This document shows, one piece after another, positions 45,263 through 54,623 of a stretch of DNA of 64,000 nt. The notes under the pieces are model-generated. The model was not told the origin of the DNA and made no database searches. It was given only the letters and a program-made list of their open reading frames with translations. Both the position numbers and the translations under genes were made by a program. Position 1 is the stretch's first letter, and the number at the start of each line of letters is the position of its first letter. Location of the stretch: the NCBI RefSeq assembly GCF_963674635.1, contig NZ_OY771475.1:248001-312000 (forward strand). The letters are read 5' to 3'. The stretch comes from Breoghania sp. Its GTDB lineage: Bacteria > Pseudomonadota > Alphaproteobacteria > Rhizobiales > Stappiaceae.

Positions 45263-46201
45263 GTGCTGCTGGCGAAAGGCATCGCGACGATCGGGGCCAT
45301 CCGCGAGGGCGGCAAGGCGGCGTTGGCGCGCGCGCTGGCGGCGATTGAAACCGCGCAGGACAGTGAGGAGCTCGCAACGCTTCTCGATGAGGCGACCGCC
45401 AATGCGAAGGCGCATGTGCTGGGGGTGACTGGGCCGCCGGGCGTGGGCAAGTCCACCTTGATGCGCGCCCTGATCGCGCAGGGCCGTGCGCTTGGTCTTT
45501 CCGTTGCGGTGCTCGCGGTCGATCCCTCTTCCCAACGCACCGGCGGTGCGCTTCTGGGGGACCGCACACGTCTTGCGACCGATCCGGAGGATGACAAGCT
45601 CTTCGTGCGTTCCATGGCGGCGCGGGACCGGTTGGGCGGGTTGTCCGACCATGCGGTCGCCGCAGCTGTCCTGATGCGGGCCGTTGCCGATCTCGTCATC
45701 GTTGAGACGGTCGGGATCGGCCAGTCGGAATCCGATGTGGCGAGTGTCGCCGACACGGTGCTCCTTTGCATTCAACCCGGATCCGGCGACAGCCTGCAAT
45801 TCATGAAGGCAGGGGTCATGGAGCTTCCCGATCTCGTGGCAGTGACCAAGGCGGATATGGGGGAGAGAGCACGTCGAGCCCTGGCGGATGTGGAGGGGGC
45901 CTTGTCATTGGCAGCCCGACGGGGCGACGGGTGGCGCGCGCCGGTGGTGCTCGTAAGCGCGACGGCGGGGACGGGGCTTGAGGAATTGGCAGGCGCTGTC
46001 GGGGCGCATCGGTGCTGGCTGGACGAGGACAGGCGGCTCGCTGCCAAACGACGCGCCCAGGCGTTGGATTGGATTGCGGATGCGGTCCGTCAGCGGTGGG
46101 GGCGGGAAGGCTTGCGCCGGATCCAATTCCTGGCCGGCGACGCCGAGGAGCCGTTTCAGGCCATGTTAAGGATAAATCGTAAATTTGAATTGTTCGGATG
46201 A
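45263..46201 (+). CDS. MeaB/ArgK-like G3E-family GTPase
   Basis: A 312-residue P-loop GTPase of the MeaB type, which protects and loads adenosylcobalamin into methylmalonyl-CoA mutase. Walker A is GPPGVGKST (residues 57-65). AVDPSSQRTGGALLGDRTRL, VETVGIGQSE and VTKAD complete the G motifs. GTG at 45263 is correctly spaced after GGGGGGAG; a longer frame from 45077 runs through ppdK and the terminator. No mutase gene is in the window, so the client is elsewhere or different. Confidence 0.9.
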   Translation: MLLAKGIATIGAIREGGKAALARALAAIETAQDSEELATLLDEATANAKAHVLGVTGPPGVGKSTLMRALIAQGRALGLSVAVLAVDPSSQRTGGALLGDRTRLATDPEDDKLFVRSMAARDRLGGLSDHAVAAAVLMRAVADLVIVETVGIGQSESDVASVADTVLLCIQPGSGDSLQFMKAGVMELPDLVAVTKADMGERARRALADVEGALSLAARRGDGWRAPVVLVSATAGTGLEELAGAVGAHRCWLDEDRRLAAKRRAQALDWIADAVRQRWGREGLRRIQFLAGDAEEPFQAMLRINRKFELFG

Positions 46202-46407
46202 AAGGATTAGTTATAAAACACGAATTACTTAAAGTTACATATCTTGAAGTCTGAGTAAAAACATTATAAAAAATAATATATATATTATTGAATACGTGAT
46301 TTGCATATTAAAATACAGAAAACTACATATACAATATTTCATGAAGTGTTTATCAACCTAAAGCAGGCTGCCCGTGTTTCGATAAACAAGCGACTGTGGG
46401 CGGCGAC
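46202..46407. other. AT-rich leader of the NIT-domain chemoreceptor gene
   Basis: The most AT-rich stretch of the window, about 46200-46350. It includes the perfect 18-base palindrome AATAATATA/TATATTATT at 46272-46289 and the 9-mer TAGTTATAA (46208-46216), also seen upstream of the binding-protein gene at 7241. Confidence 0.6.
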
Positions 46408-48465
46408 ATGCAAGCGATTTCTCGAATTTCCATTGCGTCACGTATCTTCATCCTCTGCCTGATTCCGATGATTGGCCTTGTCTTCCTGGGCGGCACCCGG
46501 ATCTTGAAGAACCTTGGAAAGATTGAGGTTGAAAACACGATCACTGGCATCGTTGAACGTGCGCCGGTGATTTCCGCACTCGTACATGAGATGCAGAAGG
46601 AACGCGGAACGTCGGCTGGATTCATTGGATCCAAGGGGGCGCAATTCGCCGACGCGATCATGCAGCGCCGCGTCGATACCGACGCCGCTCTGGAGACGCT
46701 GCGTCGCACGATCCCGAACGATAGCCCCATCTTGAGCAACAAGACTTTCGGCGAGCCGTTTCGTTCGGCGCTGACAAAGCTTGGCGAGCTTCAAAAGCAC
46801 CGCGCAGCCGTGGATGATCTGACATCTTCCGTCGGCGAAATGGCAAAATACTACACCAGCGTCATCAAGGATCTGCTGGATACGGTAGAGGCCGTCGCGC
46901 TGGTTGCTGATGAGCCGCATGTGGTGCGCGACGCCTATGCCTACAGCGCGATCCTGCAGGGCAAGGAGCGCGCCGGCATTGAGCGGGCGATGGGGGCCAA
47001 CGGCTTCGGTTCGGGGAAATTCGCACCCAATATTTATCGGCGGTTTGTCGGCCTTCGCGCGGAGCAGGAATCTCATTTCGCGCATTTCCTGCGCTTTTCT
47101 CCCGGTGATGGCGTGGCGGAATTGCGGCGCGCGCTGGAGAGCCCCGCGGCCGCGCGCATCAGACAATTGCGCGAGCTGGCCGATGCGGCTCCCTTCGGCG
47201 GAGACATCTCGTCGGTGACGGGGCCGGAATGGTTCGCTGCGGCGACCGACTGGATCGAGGAGCTGAAGAAGGTCGAGGATGTGATGGCGCATGATCTCGT
47301 TGCCGATTCCGATCATGCGCGGGACGATATGCAGCAGGAGCTGAACCTGCTGAGCGGGACGCTGGCGGGACTGGTCGCTTTGGTGATTGTTTGCTCGATC
47401 GCCATTGCGCGTTCGATCTCCAAGCCTGTCACGTCGCTTTCGAAGACGATGGCCCGGTTGGCAAAAGGTGATCTGGACGTCGAGATCGCAGAACGCAATC
47501 TCCATGACGAAATCGGCGGGATGGGGCGCGCCGTGGAGGTGTTCCGCGAAAACGCCATCGAACGCAAGCGGCTGGAAGAGGAGGCGGTGCGAAAGGCGCA
47601 CCTGGAAGAACAACGCAAGCATGAGCTGATGGCGCAACTTGCGGATGATTTCGAATCCGCCGTCGGAAAGCTGATTGTGGCGGTGAGCGACAATATGGAA
47701 GAGCTGCGCGTCGCGTCACAGAGCATGTCTGCCATGGCGGAAGAGACGTCCAATCAATCCTCGGCGGTGGCCGCGGCGTCCGAAGAGATGTCGACCAACG
47801 TTCAGACGGTCGCTTCGGCCACCGAGGAAATGGGGTCTTCGGTGGAAGAGATCGGGCGTCAGGCGCAAATCTCTTCGGAGAAGGCCGGGATGGCATCCAC
47901 CTCCGCACAGCAATCGGTGGGGCAGGTGCAGGCTCTGTCCGGCTCGGTTCAGAAGATTGGCGACATAGTCGGGCTCATTCAGGCCATCGCCGAGCAAACC
48001 AACCTCCTGGCTCTGAACGCCACCATCGAGGCTGCGCGGGCAGGCGAGTCGGGCAAGGGCTTTGCGGTCGTTGCCTCGGAGGTGAAGGATCTGGCGACCC
48101 AGACCTCCAAGGCGACGGAAGAAATCTCCATGCAGATTTCGCAGATCCAGACGGAGACCCAATCGTCCGTGGCGGCCATCGAAGCGGTGACCCTCGTGAT
48201 CAACGAGCTGAGCGAACTTGCGACCTCCATCGCGGCAGCGGTTGAGCAGCAGGGGGCTGCGACGCGGGAAATCGCGGGCAATATCCAGCAGGCGGCGGAT
48301 GGGACCGAGCAGGTCGCGGCCAATATCGCAGGCGTGGGGCAGGCTGCGGGCGAATCGAGCGCGGCCGCCAGCAAGGTGCTTACGTTGTCGAGCAGCGTTG
48401 CCCGTCACACCGCGGAAATGCGTGAGCAGACACACACGTTCCTGCAGCGCGTACGCAGCGGATAA
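46408..48465 (+). CDS. Transmembrane chemoreceptor with periplasmic NIT domain
   Basis: A 685-residue methyl-accepting chemotaxis protein. TM1 is at about residues 10-30. The periplasmic part starts with HEMQKERGTSAGFIGSKG, the hallmark of NIT (nitrate/nitrite-sensing) domains. TM2 (about 311-332, LLSGTLAGLVALVIVCSIAIA) and HAMP (about 333-385) follow. The signalling domain carries EQTNLLALNATIEAARAGESGKGFAVVASEVKDLA. No CheR-docking pentapeptide is seen at the C-terminus. The ATG at 46408 is preferred to GTG 46396; neither has a strong ribosome binding site. It probably senses an anion or small molecule; nitrate is inference from the domain. Confidence 0.9.
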   Translation: MQAISRISIASRIFILCLIPMIGLVFLGGTRILKNLGKIEVENTITGIVERAPVISALVHEMQKERGTSAGFIGSKGAQFADAIMQRRVDTDAALETLRRTIPNDSPILSNKTFGEPFRSALTKLGELQKHRAAVDDLTSSVGEMAKYYTSVIKDLLDTVEAVALVADEPHVVRDAYAYSAILQGKERAGIERAMGANGFGSGKFAPNIYRRFVGLRAEQESHFAHFLRFSPGDGVAELRRALESPAAARIRQLRELADAAPFGGDISSVTGPEWFAAATDWIEELKKVEDVMAHDLVADSDHARDDMQQELNLLSGTLAGLVALVIVCSIAIARSISKPVTSLSKTMARLAKGDLDVEIAERNLHDEIGGMGRAVEVFRENAIERKRLEEEAVRKAHLEEQRKHELMAQLADDFESAVGKLIVAVSDNMEELRVASQSMSAMAEETSNQSSAVAAASEEMSTNVQTVASATEEMGSSVEEIGRQAQISSEKAGMASTSAQQSVGQVQALSGSVQKIGDIVGLIQAIAEQTNLLALNATIEAARAGESGKGFAVVASEVKDLATQTSKATEEISMQISQIQTETQSSVAAIEAVTLVINELSELATSIAAAVEQQGAATREIAGNIQQAADGTEQVAANIAGVGQAAGESSAAASKVLTLSSSVARHTAEMREQTHTFLQRVRSG

Positions 48466-48555
48466 GCCGGGTTTCGCACAGGCGCGACACGGGGGTCTCT
48501 GGACATGCCATGTCGCCGTTATAAGGTCGCCCTTCCTGAAACTGGAGGGACGGAC

Positions 48556-49449
48556 ATGTCGCGCAAACCGGTGATCGCTTTTCTTGGAATCGGCCTGATG
48601 GGCTCGCACATGGCGCGCAGGCTTCTGGAAGCGGGCTATGAGCTTCGGGCCTGGAACCGGACCGCGGCAAAGGCGGAGGCCCTCGTTTCTCATGGGGCCA
48701 AGGCATCTGCGACGCCTGCCGAGGCCGCGACAGGAGCCGATATCGTCATCACCATGGTGAGCGACGGCGCGGCTGTGACCGATCTCTACTTCGCGCAAGG
48801 TGTTGTCGCGGCGGCTCCGGAAGGGTCTCTGTTCATCGACATGAGCTCCGCGCAACCCTCTCTTGCCCGTGATCTTGCAAAGCAGCTTGGGGCGCTTGGG
48901 CGTCGTCACGTGGATGCGCCCGTTTCCGGCGGCACGGCTGGTGCCGAGGCCGGGACGCTTGCGATCATGGCAGGTGGTCAGGAGGCCGATATCGACGAGG
49001 CACGCCCGGTCTTCGAGATCATGGGGCGTGTCACCCGCGTGGGGCCTCATGGATCGGGCCAGCTTTCCAAGCTCTGCAATCAGGCCATCGTGGCGATTTC
49101 CATCGGCGCTGTTTCCGAGGCGCTGTTTCTGGCCGAGCGAGGCGGGGCGGATCCTGCGGCGGTTCGCGATGCGATCCGAGGCGGCTTTGCCGAAAGCCGC
49201 ATTCTCGATCTTCATGGCCAGCGGATCGTGGACCGCAACTGGGAACCGGGTGGGCCGTCCCGCCTGCAACTCAAGGATCTCGACAACGTCCTGGACGCGG
49301 CCGCCGATGCCGGTGTCGATCTTCCCCTGGCCCGGCAGGTCCGCGAGCAGTTCTTCAAGCTGGTAAATGATCTGGACGGGGCTGAACTCGACCACGCGGC
49401 GCTCTATCTACAACTGGAAGCGCATAATTTGTCCGCCGCCGAAGCGTGA
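48556..49449 (+). CDS. Beta-hydroxyacid dehydrogenase (3-hydroxyisobutyrate dehydrogenase family)
   Basis: A 297-residue NAD(P)-dependent oxidoreductase. The Rossmann motif is FLGIGLMGSHMARRLL, the substrate-binding motif DAPVSGGTAGAEAGTLAIMAGG, and the catalytic lysine Lys172 is in GSGQLSKLCNQ. Family members act on 3-hydroxyisobutyrate, tartronate semialdehyde, glyoxylate or similar; the substrate here is not clear. GGAGGGA precedes ATG 48556. A MerR-type gene follows 50 bases later on the same strand. Confidence 0.9.
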   Translation: MSRKPVIAFLGIGLMGSHMARRLLEAGYELRAWNRTAAKAEALVSHGAKASATPAEAATGADIVITMVSDGAAVTDLYFAQGVVAAAPEGSLFIDMSSAQPSLARDLAKQLGALGRRHVDAPVSGGTAGAEAGTLAIMAGGQEADIDEARPVFEIMGRVTRVGPHGSGQLSKLCNQAIVAISIGAVSEALFLAERGGADPAAVRDAIRGGFAESRILDLHGQRIVDRNWEPGGPSRLQLKDLDNVLDAAADAGVDLPLARQVREQFFKLVNDLDGAELDHAALYLQLEAHNLSAAEA

Positions 49450-49499
49450 GAACGGGTGGCGCCGGGCAAGGGGTGGAATGAGAGCTCAGTGAGGAGCAG

Positions 49500-49889
49500 A
49501 TGAATATCGGTGAAGCGTCCCGCCAGACCGACCTTCCGGCCAAGACCATCCGTTACTACGAGGAAATCGGCCTGATCGCGCCGGACCGGAAGGAAAACGG
49601 CTATCGCGACTATGGGGATCAGCACATCCACAAGCTGCGCTTTCTCAAGCGGGCGCGGTCACTTGGCTTCGGGATCGAGGATTGTCGACAGCTTCTGTCG
49701 CTTTACGAGGATCACGGGCGCGCGAGCGCGGACGTCAAATCGCTGGCGCGCCAGAGGATCGAGGAAATCGACGCCAAGCTGGCGGAGCTGAGTTCCCTGC
49801 GCGATACGCTGACAAAGCTGGTTCACGCCTGCCACGGCGACCAGCGGCCCGATTGTCCGATCCTTGACGAGATCGCCGGCGAGGCGTGA
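49500..49889 (+). CDS. CueR-like copper-responsive MerR-family regulator
   Basis: A 129-residue MerR regulator: N-terminal HTH (MNIGEASRQTDLPAKTIRYYEEIGLI), a dimer helix, and a C-terminal metal loop CHGDQRPDC (Cys111-x7-Cys119), the spacing of CueR. Ser76 in RASADVK matches the serine that CueR uses in monovalent-metal sensing. It should sense Cu(I)/Ag(I)/Au(I). Unusually, no copper P-type ATPase or oxidase is adjacent; the neighbour is a beta-hydroxyacid dehydrogenase. GAGGAGCAG precedes the ATG. Confidence 0.88.
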   Translation: MNIGEASRQTDLPAKTIRYYEEIGLIAPDRKENGYRDYGDQHIHKLRFLKRARSLGFGIEDCRQLLSLYEDHGRASADVKSLARQRIEEIDAKLAELSSLRDTLTKLVHACHGDQRPDCPILDEIAGEA

Positions 49890-49952
49890 GGTGCGCCTGC
49901 TCCTGCTTCAATATCGGGTTACAGGAAAACCGATTGTCGTGCCTGTTGTGGC

Positions 49953-52361
49953 TCAGTTGGCCTGACGCCGGTCGAGCTCCAGTTGTCTGATGTGGCGCTG
50001 GAGGCTCCTGGGCTCCAGCCGGGTCTCCGGCTCGTCCTTCAAAAGGGCCTCCGCCTCAAGGAGGGCGGTGATCTGGTCGGCGGGAACGGGGCGCGAGAAC
50101 AGGTAGCCTTGCAGCTGATCGCAGCCGGATTCCCGAAGGAACCGGTGCTGCCCCTCCGTCTCGATGCCTTCCGCGGTGACTTTCATTCCCAAAGCGTCGG
50201 CCAGCGCGACAAGCGTGTGGACGATCGCCGCCGATTCCGGTTCCGTTTCCACCGCCGTGATGAAGGACCGGTCGATCTTGAACTTGTCGAACGCGAAGCG
50301 GCGCAGATAGCTGAGCGAGGAGAAGCCCGTTCCGAAGTCGTCCAGCGCGATCGAGACCCCGATCCCGTGCAGGCTGTCGAAAATCCGCACCGCTGAATCG
50401 ATATGATCCATGACCACGCTTTCGGTGATCTCGATTTCGAGGCGGCGGGGGTCGAAATTCTCTTGTTCGAGGATCTGCTGCAAGACTTCGGCGAAATCCG
50501 GGTGCCGGATCTGGGCGGGGGATACGTTTACGGCAAGCGAAAGCTCCGGCCACCTGCGGCCATCGCGGCAGGCTGTGCGGATGACCCACGCGCCCACCTG
50601 CCAGATCAGATCGCTGCGCTCCACGATCGGCATGAAGTGGTCTGGCATCAGGAGGCCCTGTTCGGGGTGACGCCAGCGGATCAGCGCCTCCACACCGTTG
50701 GTGGTGCGTCCGTCTGCGCTGACCTGAGGCTGGTAGACAAGTTCGAACTGATCTTCCTCCAGCGCCACGCGCAACTCGCGTTCCATCTTCTGCGAGAGGC
50801 GGATCTCGTCGCTCATGCTTTCCTGGTAAAGGATATAGCGGCCGCGGCCTTCTTCCTTTGCCCTGTACAGGGCGATGTCCGCACGGCGCAGCAACTCCGC
50901 AGGGCTGATATCCTCTCCGCAGGTGATGACCAGGCCCATCGAGCAGGAGGAATGCAGCTGCTGGTCGTCGATTTCGAAAGGTTCGGATATGGCCGCCTCG
51001 ATCTGGCGGCACACATCGATAATCGCCGATTGGTCCGTGCGTCCGCAGATCAGAAGGGAAAACTCGTCGCCCGAAATGCGCGAGACGCAATCGCCCGGCG
51101 CAACGCTGGACTGAAGACGGCAGGCGACCTGTTTGATCAGAGCATCGCCCGCGTGATGGCCGAGCGTATCGTTGACTTCCTTGAAGTAATCGAGATCGAC
51201 ATAGATCACGCCGAGCATCGAAGGCGGTGTGGACTGGCCTTCGAGAGCTTCGGACAGGCGGCGGCTGAACAGAACCCGGTTCGGGAGCTGGCTGAGATCG
51301 TCATGCAGGGCACGATGGCGGGCCAGGGCTTCGGAATAGGCTAGCCTGATCGTGGTGACATGGGTGTGCCTCAGCACACCGACGGCGAGGATTGTGAGGA
51401 CCAGCATCGCCAGCACCATCATCGGGCTCGCCTCGTCCAGCATGGACGTGCCGTGACGGTTGGGGGTCCAGGTCAGATAGCCGATCAGCTGACTGGCGCC
51501 ATTATAGAGGGGCAGCGTGTTGGGCGGCAGGCGCTCCAGTCGTTTGGTGGCTTCGAAGCGCAGGTCCTGCAAGCGGTTGACGTTGCCGAACCGACCGATC
51601 CCGGGGCCTTCGAGGCTGCGAACATGAACAACCATGCTGGGCGGCCCGTCGGCCAGGGCGGTGTCTTCGCCGCCTGGCAGGACCGCCACCACGGTAACGA
51701 CGACGGGTTTGCCGTCGATGCTGTCGAACGCGGTGGCATGGGTGGGCTGAAGGTGCCTGCCATAGTCATGCACGAAATAGGTCTTGCCGTCAGATGTCGA
51801 TTTGATGGTCCGCCAGTAGGTGTCGGCGACGGCGCTCAACATGCGATCCAGGCTGGCGGAAACGTTCTGGTTGTTCAGAGTCTGCGTCGTGTAGTTGCCC
51901 GTCGTCGTGATGTGACGGCGCGCGCCATTGGCCTTCACCACGGCGACGATGCTGTCATGGGTTGCCGCGGCCAGTCTTTCGCCAATGCGGTTTTCCACCC
52001 AGTCCTTGTCGAAGCGCACATGGACATTGCGGTAGGTCGTGTCGCTGATTGCGAAGTTCTCGATTTCCTTGGCAGCGCGCTCCTTCTCTGCATCGAGAAG
52101 GTTGCGTAGCAGTCCACGCTCGAAACGGATGGCCGATTCGTCCGTCTTTCTCGCCGCCCAGTAGAGGCCTGCGATCGCGATGGCGACCGCGGCGAGCATG
52201 ACGGCGGCGAGGGAAAGCGTCAGGCGCCAACCAAGCCCCTGGCGTTGCCGGAGTTGCGCGCGCAGATCCTCTGCACCAGCCTCGGCCGCGCTCTCATGCA
52301 ACGCGTCCGGCCAATCCTTTTCCTCGCTCAAGGCGCGGTATTGCTGGTACCAAGGCTCCAT
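49953..52361 (-). CDS. Membrane CHASE4-type GGDEF-EAL protein
   Basis: An 802-residue inner-membrane c-di-GMP enzyme. TM1 (about 46-70) and TM2 (about 312-332) flank a roughly 240-residue periplasmic sensor resembling CHASE4 (DTTYRNVHVRFDKDWVENRIG is typical). The GGDEF part has YVDLDYFKEVNDTLGH and ISGDEF, without an RxxD I-site. The EAL part keeps EALIRW, NVSPAQ, ITESVVM, DDFGTGFSSLSYL, KIDRSF and AEGIETEGQ, so phosphodiesterase activity is likely. A 40-residue cytosolic N-terminal tail precedes TM1. No clear ribosome binding site is seen at ATG 52361. It stands alone behind an AT-rich leader. Confidence 0.9.
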   Translation of the reverse strand: MEPWYQQYRALSEEKDWPDALHESAAEAGAEDLRAQLRQRQGLGWRLTLSLAAVMLAAVAIAIAGLYWAARKTDESAIRFERGLLRNLLDAEKERAAKEIENFAISDTTYRNVHVRFDKDWVENRIGERLAAATHDSIVAVVKANGARRHITTTGNYTTQTLNNQNVSASLDRMLSAVADTYWRTIKSTSDGKTYFVHDYGRHLQPTHATAFDSIDGKPVVVTVVAVLPGGEDTALADGPPSMVVHVRSLEGPGIGRFGNVNRLQDLRFEATKRLERLPPNTLPLYNGASQLIGYLTWTPNRHGTSMLDEASPMMVLAMLVLTILAVGVLRHTHVTTIRLAYSEALARHRALHDDLSQLPNRVLFSRRLSEALEGQSTPPSMLGVIYVDLDYFKEVNDTLGHHAGDALIKQVACRLQSSVAPGDCVSRISGDEFSLLICGRTDQSAIIDVCRQIEAAISEPFEIDDQQLHSSCSMGLVITCGEDISPAELLRRADIALYRAKEEGRGRYILYQESMSDEIRLSQKMERELRVALEEDQFELVYQPQVSADGRTTNGVEALIRWRHPEQGLLMPDHFMPIVERSDLIWQVGAWVIRTACRDGRRWPELSLAVNVSPAQIRHPDFAEVLQQILEQENFDPRRLEIEITESVVMDHIDSAVRIFDSLHGIGVSIALDDFGTGFSSLSYLRRFAFDKFKIDRSFITAVETEPESAAIVHTLVALADALGMKVTAEGIETEGQHRFLRESGCDQLQGYLFSRPVPADQITALLEAEALLKDEPETRLEPRSLQRHIRQLELDRRQAN

Positions 52362-52579
52362 CTATCAAAAGTATAATTAAAAACCTTAAGCATTTCTGAG
52401 CATGTCCCGACAAATCTTTGTATCTATAATATTGCAACATGTGATGTGACGTGAGGATGGTGCGCGTAATCTTCGCATACGCGGTAACGACATCGTAAAG
52501 TCTTGAAGCGAGTGATGGTTGCGTGGCGTCTTTCGTTTCGCGGCCGCAAGGAACGGCCATAGCGGGACCCGACGCCGGG
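52362..52579. other. AT-rich leader of the CHASE4 GGDEF-EAL gene
   Basis: Bases 52362-52440 are clearly AT-rich. They hold TTAA (52378-52381) and a second TTAA about nine bases on; the spacer of five is not the CtrA consensus. No gene is supported. Confidence 0.5.
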
Positions 52580-53296
52580 TCAGATAAGTTGCAGCCCTCG
52601 AAAACTCACATGTCCGGCCCGCCCGACGATAATGTGGTCGTGCAACTCGATACCAAGCGGCTTTGCGACATCGGCAATCTGACGGGTCATCTGGATGTCT
52701 GCGCGCGATGGAGTTGGATCGCCGGAGGGGTGGTTGTGAACCAGGATGATGGCGGAGGAGGACAGCTCCAGCGCCCGCTTGACCACCTCACGCGGGTAGA
52801 CCGGCGTGTGGTCGACCGTGCCGGTTTGCTGCACCTCATCGGCAATCAGGCCGTTCTTCTTGTCGAGAAACAGGATCCGGAATTCCTCGCGTTCGGAAAA
52901 GGCCATGGCGGAGCGGCAATAGTCGAGAACCGTGCTCCAGGAAGACAGCACCTTGCGTTGCGAGACCTGTCCGCGCGCATAGCACAGGGCGGCGGCGTGG
53001 ACCGCCTTGAGGTCATCGACCACCGCCTCGCCGATTCCCTCCACGTCCTTGAGACGTGAGCGAGGGGCGGCCAGCACCTCGGCAAAGGAGCCGAACCGGC
53101 TCAGCAGCGCCTTGGCGATGGGCTTGGTGTCCTTGCGTGGGAAGGTGCGGAAGAGCAGCAGTTCCAGAAGCTCGTAATCAGCCAGCGCCTCGTGTCCGCG
53201 CTGTCGGAAGCGGGCTTTCAGCCTCTTGCGATGGCCGTGGTAGTGGGGCCGTTCGCCCATATCCGCTTCGGCAAAACCATCCGCGTTATCCGTCAT
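52580..53296 (-). CDS. radC: RadC-family JAB/MPN-domain protein
   Basis: A 238-residue RadC. An N-terminal helix-hairpin-helix part (LKDVEGIGEAVVDDLKAV) precedes a JAB metalloprotease-like domain with VHNHPSGDPTPSRAD (His187, His189, Asp200) as the zinc site. Despite the name, a role in DNA repair is unproven; the domain is that of a metal-dependent isopeptidase-like fold. It is downstream of map on the same strand, separated by a hairpin. Confidence 0.93.
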   Translation of the reverse strand: MTDNADGFAEADMGERPHYHGHRKRLKARFRQRGHEALADYELLELLLFRTFPRKDTKPIAKALLSRFGSFAEVLAAPRSRLKDVEGIGEAVVDDLKAVHAAALCYARGQVSQRKVLSSWSTVLDYCRSAMAFSEREEFRILFLDKKNGLIADEVQQTGTVDHTPVYPREVVKRALELSSSAIILVHNHPSGDPTPSRADIQMTRQIADVAKPLGIELHDHIIVGRAGHVSFRGLQLI

Positions 53297-53376
53297 CGCC
53301 CGCTATTCTCGCCCTGGATGCCCCTACGTCATTATTGCATGGTAACTACTTGCGAGGCCACGTCCAGATGCAAGAA

Positions 53377-53408
53377 GGGCACGGATGCGATCAAACGCAT
53401 CCGTGCCC
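53377..53408 (-). terminator. Terminator of map
   Basis: Perfect 13-base-pair stem GGGCACGGATGCG (53377-53389) / CGCATCCGTGCCC (53396-53408) with a 6-base loop. On the minus strand TTCTTG follows. Confidence 0.75.
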
Positions 53409-53445
53409 CCGCGCTCAGGCGATTGGGGGAGGAGGGGATCCCGCC

Positions 53446-54276
53446 TCAATCCTCCTGCAGCGGCGGCTTGTCGAGACCCTTGGGCGAGCTCGTGAAGATC
53501 TGGACTCCATCTTCCGTGACGCCGAGAGAGTGCTCATACTGGGCTGAAAGCGACCGGTCGCGCGTAACCGCGGTCCAGCCATCGGAAAGGACCTTTACCG
53601 GCGGGCGGCCGAGATTGACCATCGGTTCGATGGTGAAAATCATGCCGGGGCGCAGCTCGACGCCTTCGCCGGGGCGGCCGTAATGCAGGATATTCGGCAT
53701 GTCGTGGAAAATGCGCCCGACCCCATGGCCGCAGAAATCGCGCACGACGGAGCAGCGTTCGCCTTCGACATATTCCTGAATGGCGGCGCCAATATCGCCG
53801 GTCGTGGCTCCGGGCTTCACGACGGCAATGCCGCGAAGCAGGGATTCATAGGTGACGTCGAGCAGCCGTTCGGCAGCGCGCTTGATCTTGCCGACCGGAT
53901 ACATGCGGCTGGAATCGCCGTACCAGCCATCAAGAATCAGCGTCACGTCCACATTCACGATGTCGCCTTCCTTGAGGGGCTTCTCGTTGGGAATGCCGTG
54001 GCAGACGACGTGATTGATCGAGGTGCAGGTGGATTTGGTGTAGCCGCGATAGCCGAGCGTGGCGGGCAGGGCATTGTTATCGCGCGCGAAGGAGTAGACG
54101 AAGTCGTCGATTTCGTCCGTGCGGACGCCGGGCTTGATGAGATCGACGAGGCCATCCAGGCACCGCGCGGTCAGTTGACCGGCTGCGTGCATGGCCTCGA
54201 AATCGGCCTTGTCGTAGATCCGGATCTGGCCCGTGTTCTTCAGCGGCGCCGTTGCCGCGTCGATGTAGCTTACCAT
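53446..54276 (-). CDS. map: Methionine aminopeptidase, type I
   Basis: Removes the initiator methionine from nascent proteins. The 276 residues contain all metal ligands: Asp110 (NVDVT), Asp121 (GDSSRM), His184 (GHGVGRIFHD), Glu217 (TIEPM) and Glu248 (QYEHS), with the substrate His93 in SINHVVCHG. ATG 54276 has GGGAA seven bases upstream. The frame extending to 54546 is unsupported intergenic sequence. It is followed by a strong hairpin. Confidence 0.95.
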   Translation of the reverse strand: MVSYIDAATAPLKNTGQIRIYDKADFEAMHAAGQLTARCLDGLVDLIKPGVRTDEIDDFVYSFARDNNALPATLGYRGYTKSTCTSINHVVCHGIPNEKPLKEGDIVNVDVTLILDGWYGDSSRMYPVGKIKRAAERLLDVTYESLLRGIAVVKPGATTGDIGAAIQEYVEGERCSVVRDFCGHGVGRIFHDMPNILHYGRPGEGVELRPGMIFTIEPMVNLGRPPVKVLSDGWTAVTRDRSLSAQYEHSLGVTEDGVQIFTSSPKGLDKPPLQED

Positions 54277-54623
54277 TACGAATTCCCGTTCCGCCGAAGA
54301 TACGGCGTTGCGTTTCTCAACTGCTGCACCATGGGGCGGCGGCACCCATCTTGTGCGTTGGACGGATATGACCCATGGCATATCCCCAAATGAACGAATC
54401 GACCACACTGCGAATTGTGAAAAGCCGCCTTGCAGCGTATCGCGACGCGTCAGATTTTCGCCCTGTCTGCTCCGTATGGGGTGCGGCCTTGATGGCCCGT
54501 CGGTGATGTCGGGCCACAGGTCGGCGAGAGCAGGTCTTTCGCCCACATATATTCCCTTCGCGCGCAGATTTCATGCTCGCGTTGAAAAAAATGAGCTGAT
54601 CAACGCATGAGCGCGGCCGACGG
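54277..54623. other. Divergent gap between map and the FkbM methyltransferase gene
   Basis: A 347-base gap. A 38-codon frame at 54390-54506 starts with MNESTTLRIVKSRLAAY-like residues but lacks a ribosome binding site and shows only moderate GC bias at third positions. I do not call it. Nothing else is recognisable. Confidence 0.4.

Noticed and set aside
47716..49395. A 559-codon minus-strand frame opposite the NIT chemoreceptor and dehydrogenase genes
   Set aside because: Antisense shadow spanning two genes with clear motifs on the plus strand.
52378..52390. TTAA-N5-TTAA upstream of the CHASE4 GGDEF-EAL gene as a CtrA site
   Set aside because: Spacer of 5 bases does not fit the consensus.
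54390..54506. A 38-codon plus-strand frame in the map/FkbM gap
   Set aside because: No ribosome binding site, only moderate third-position GC bias and no terminator. It cannot be told from chance.
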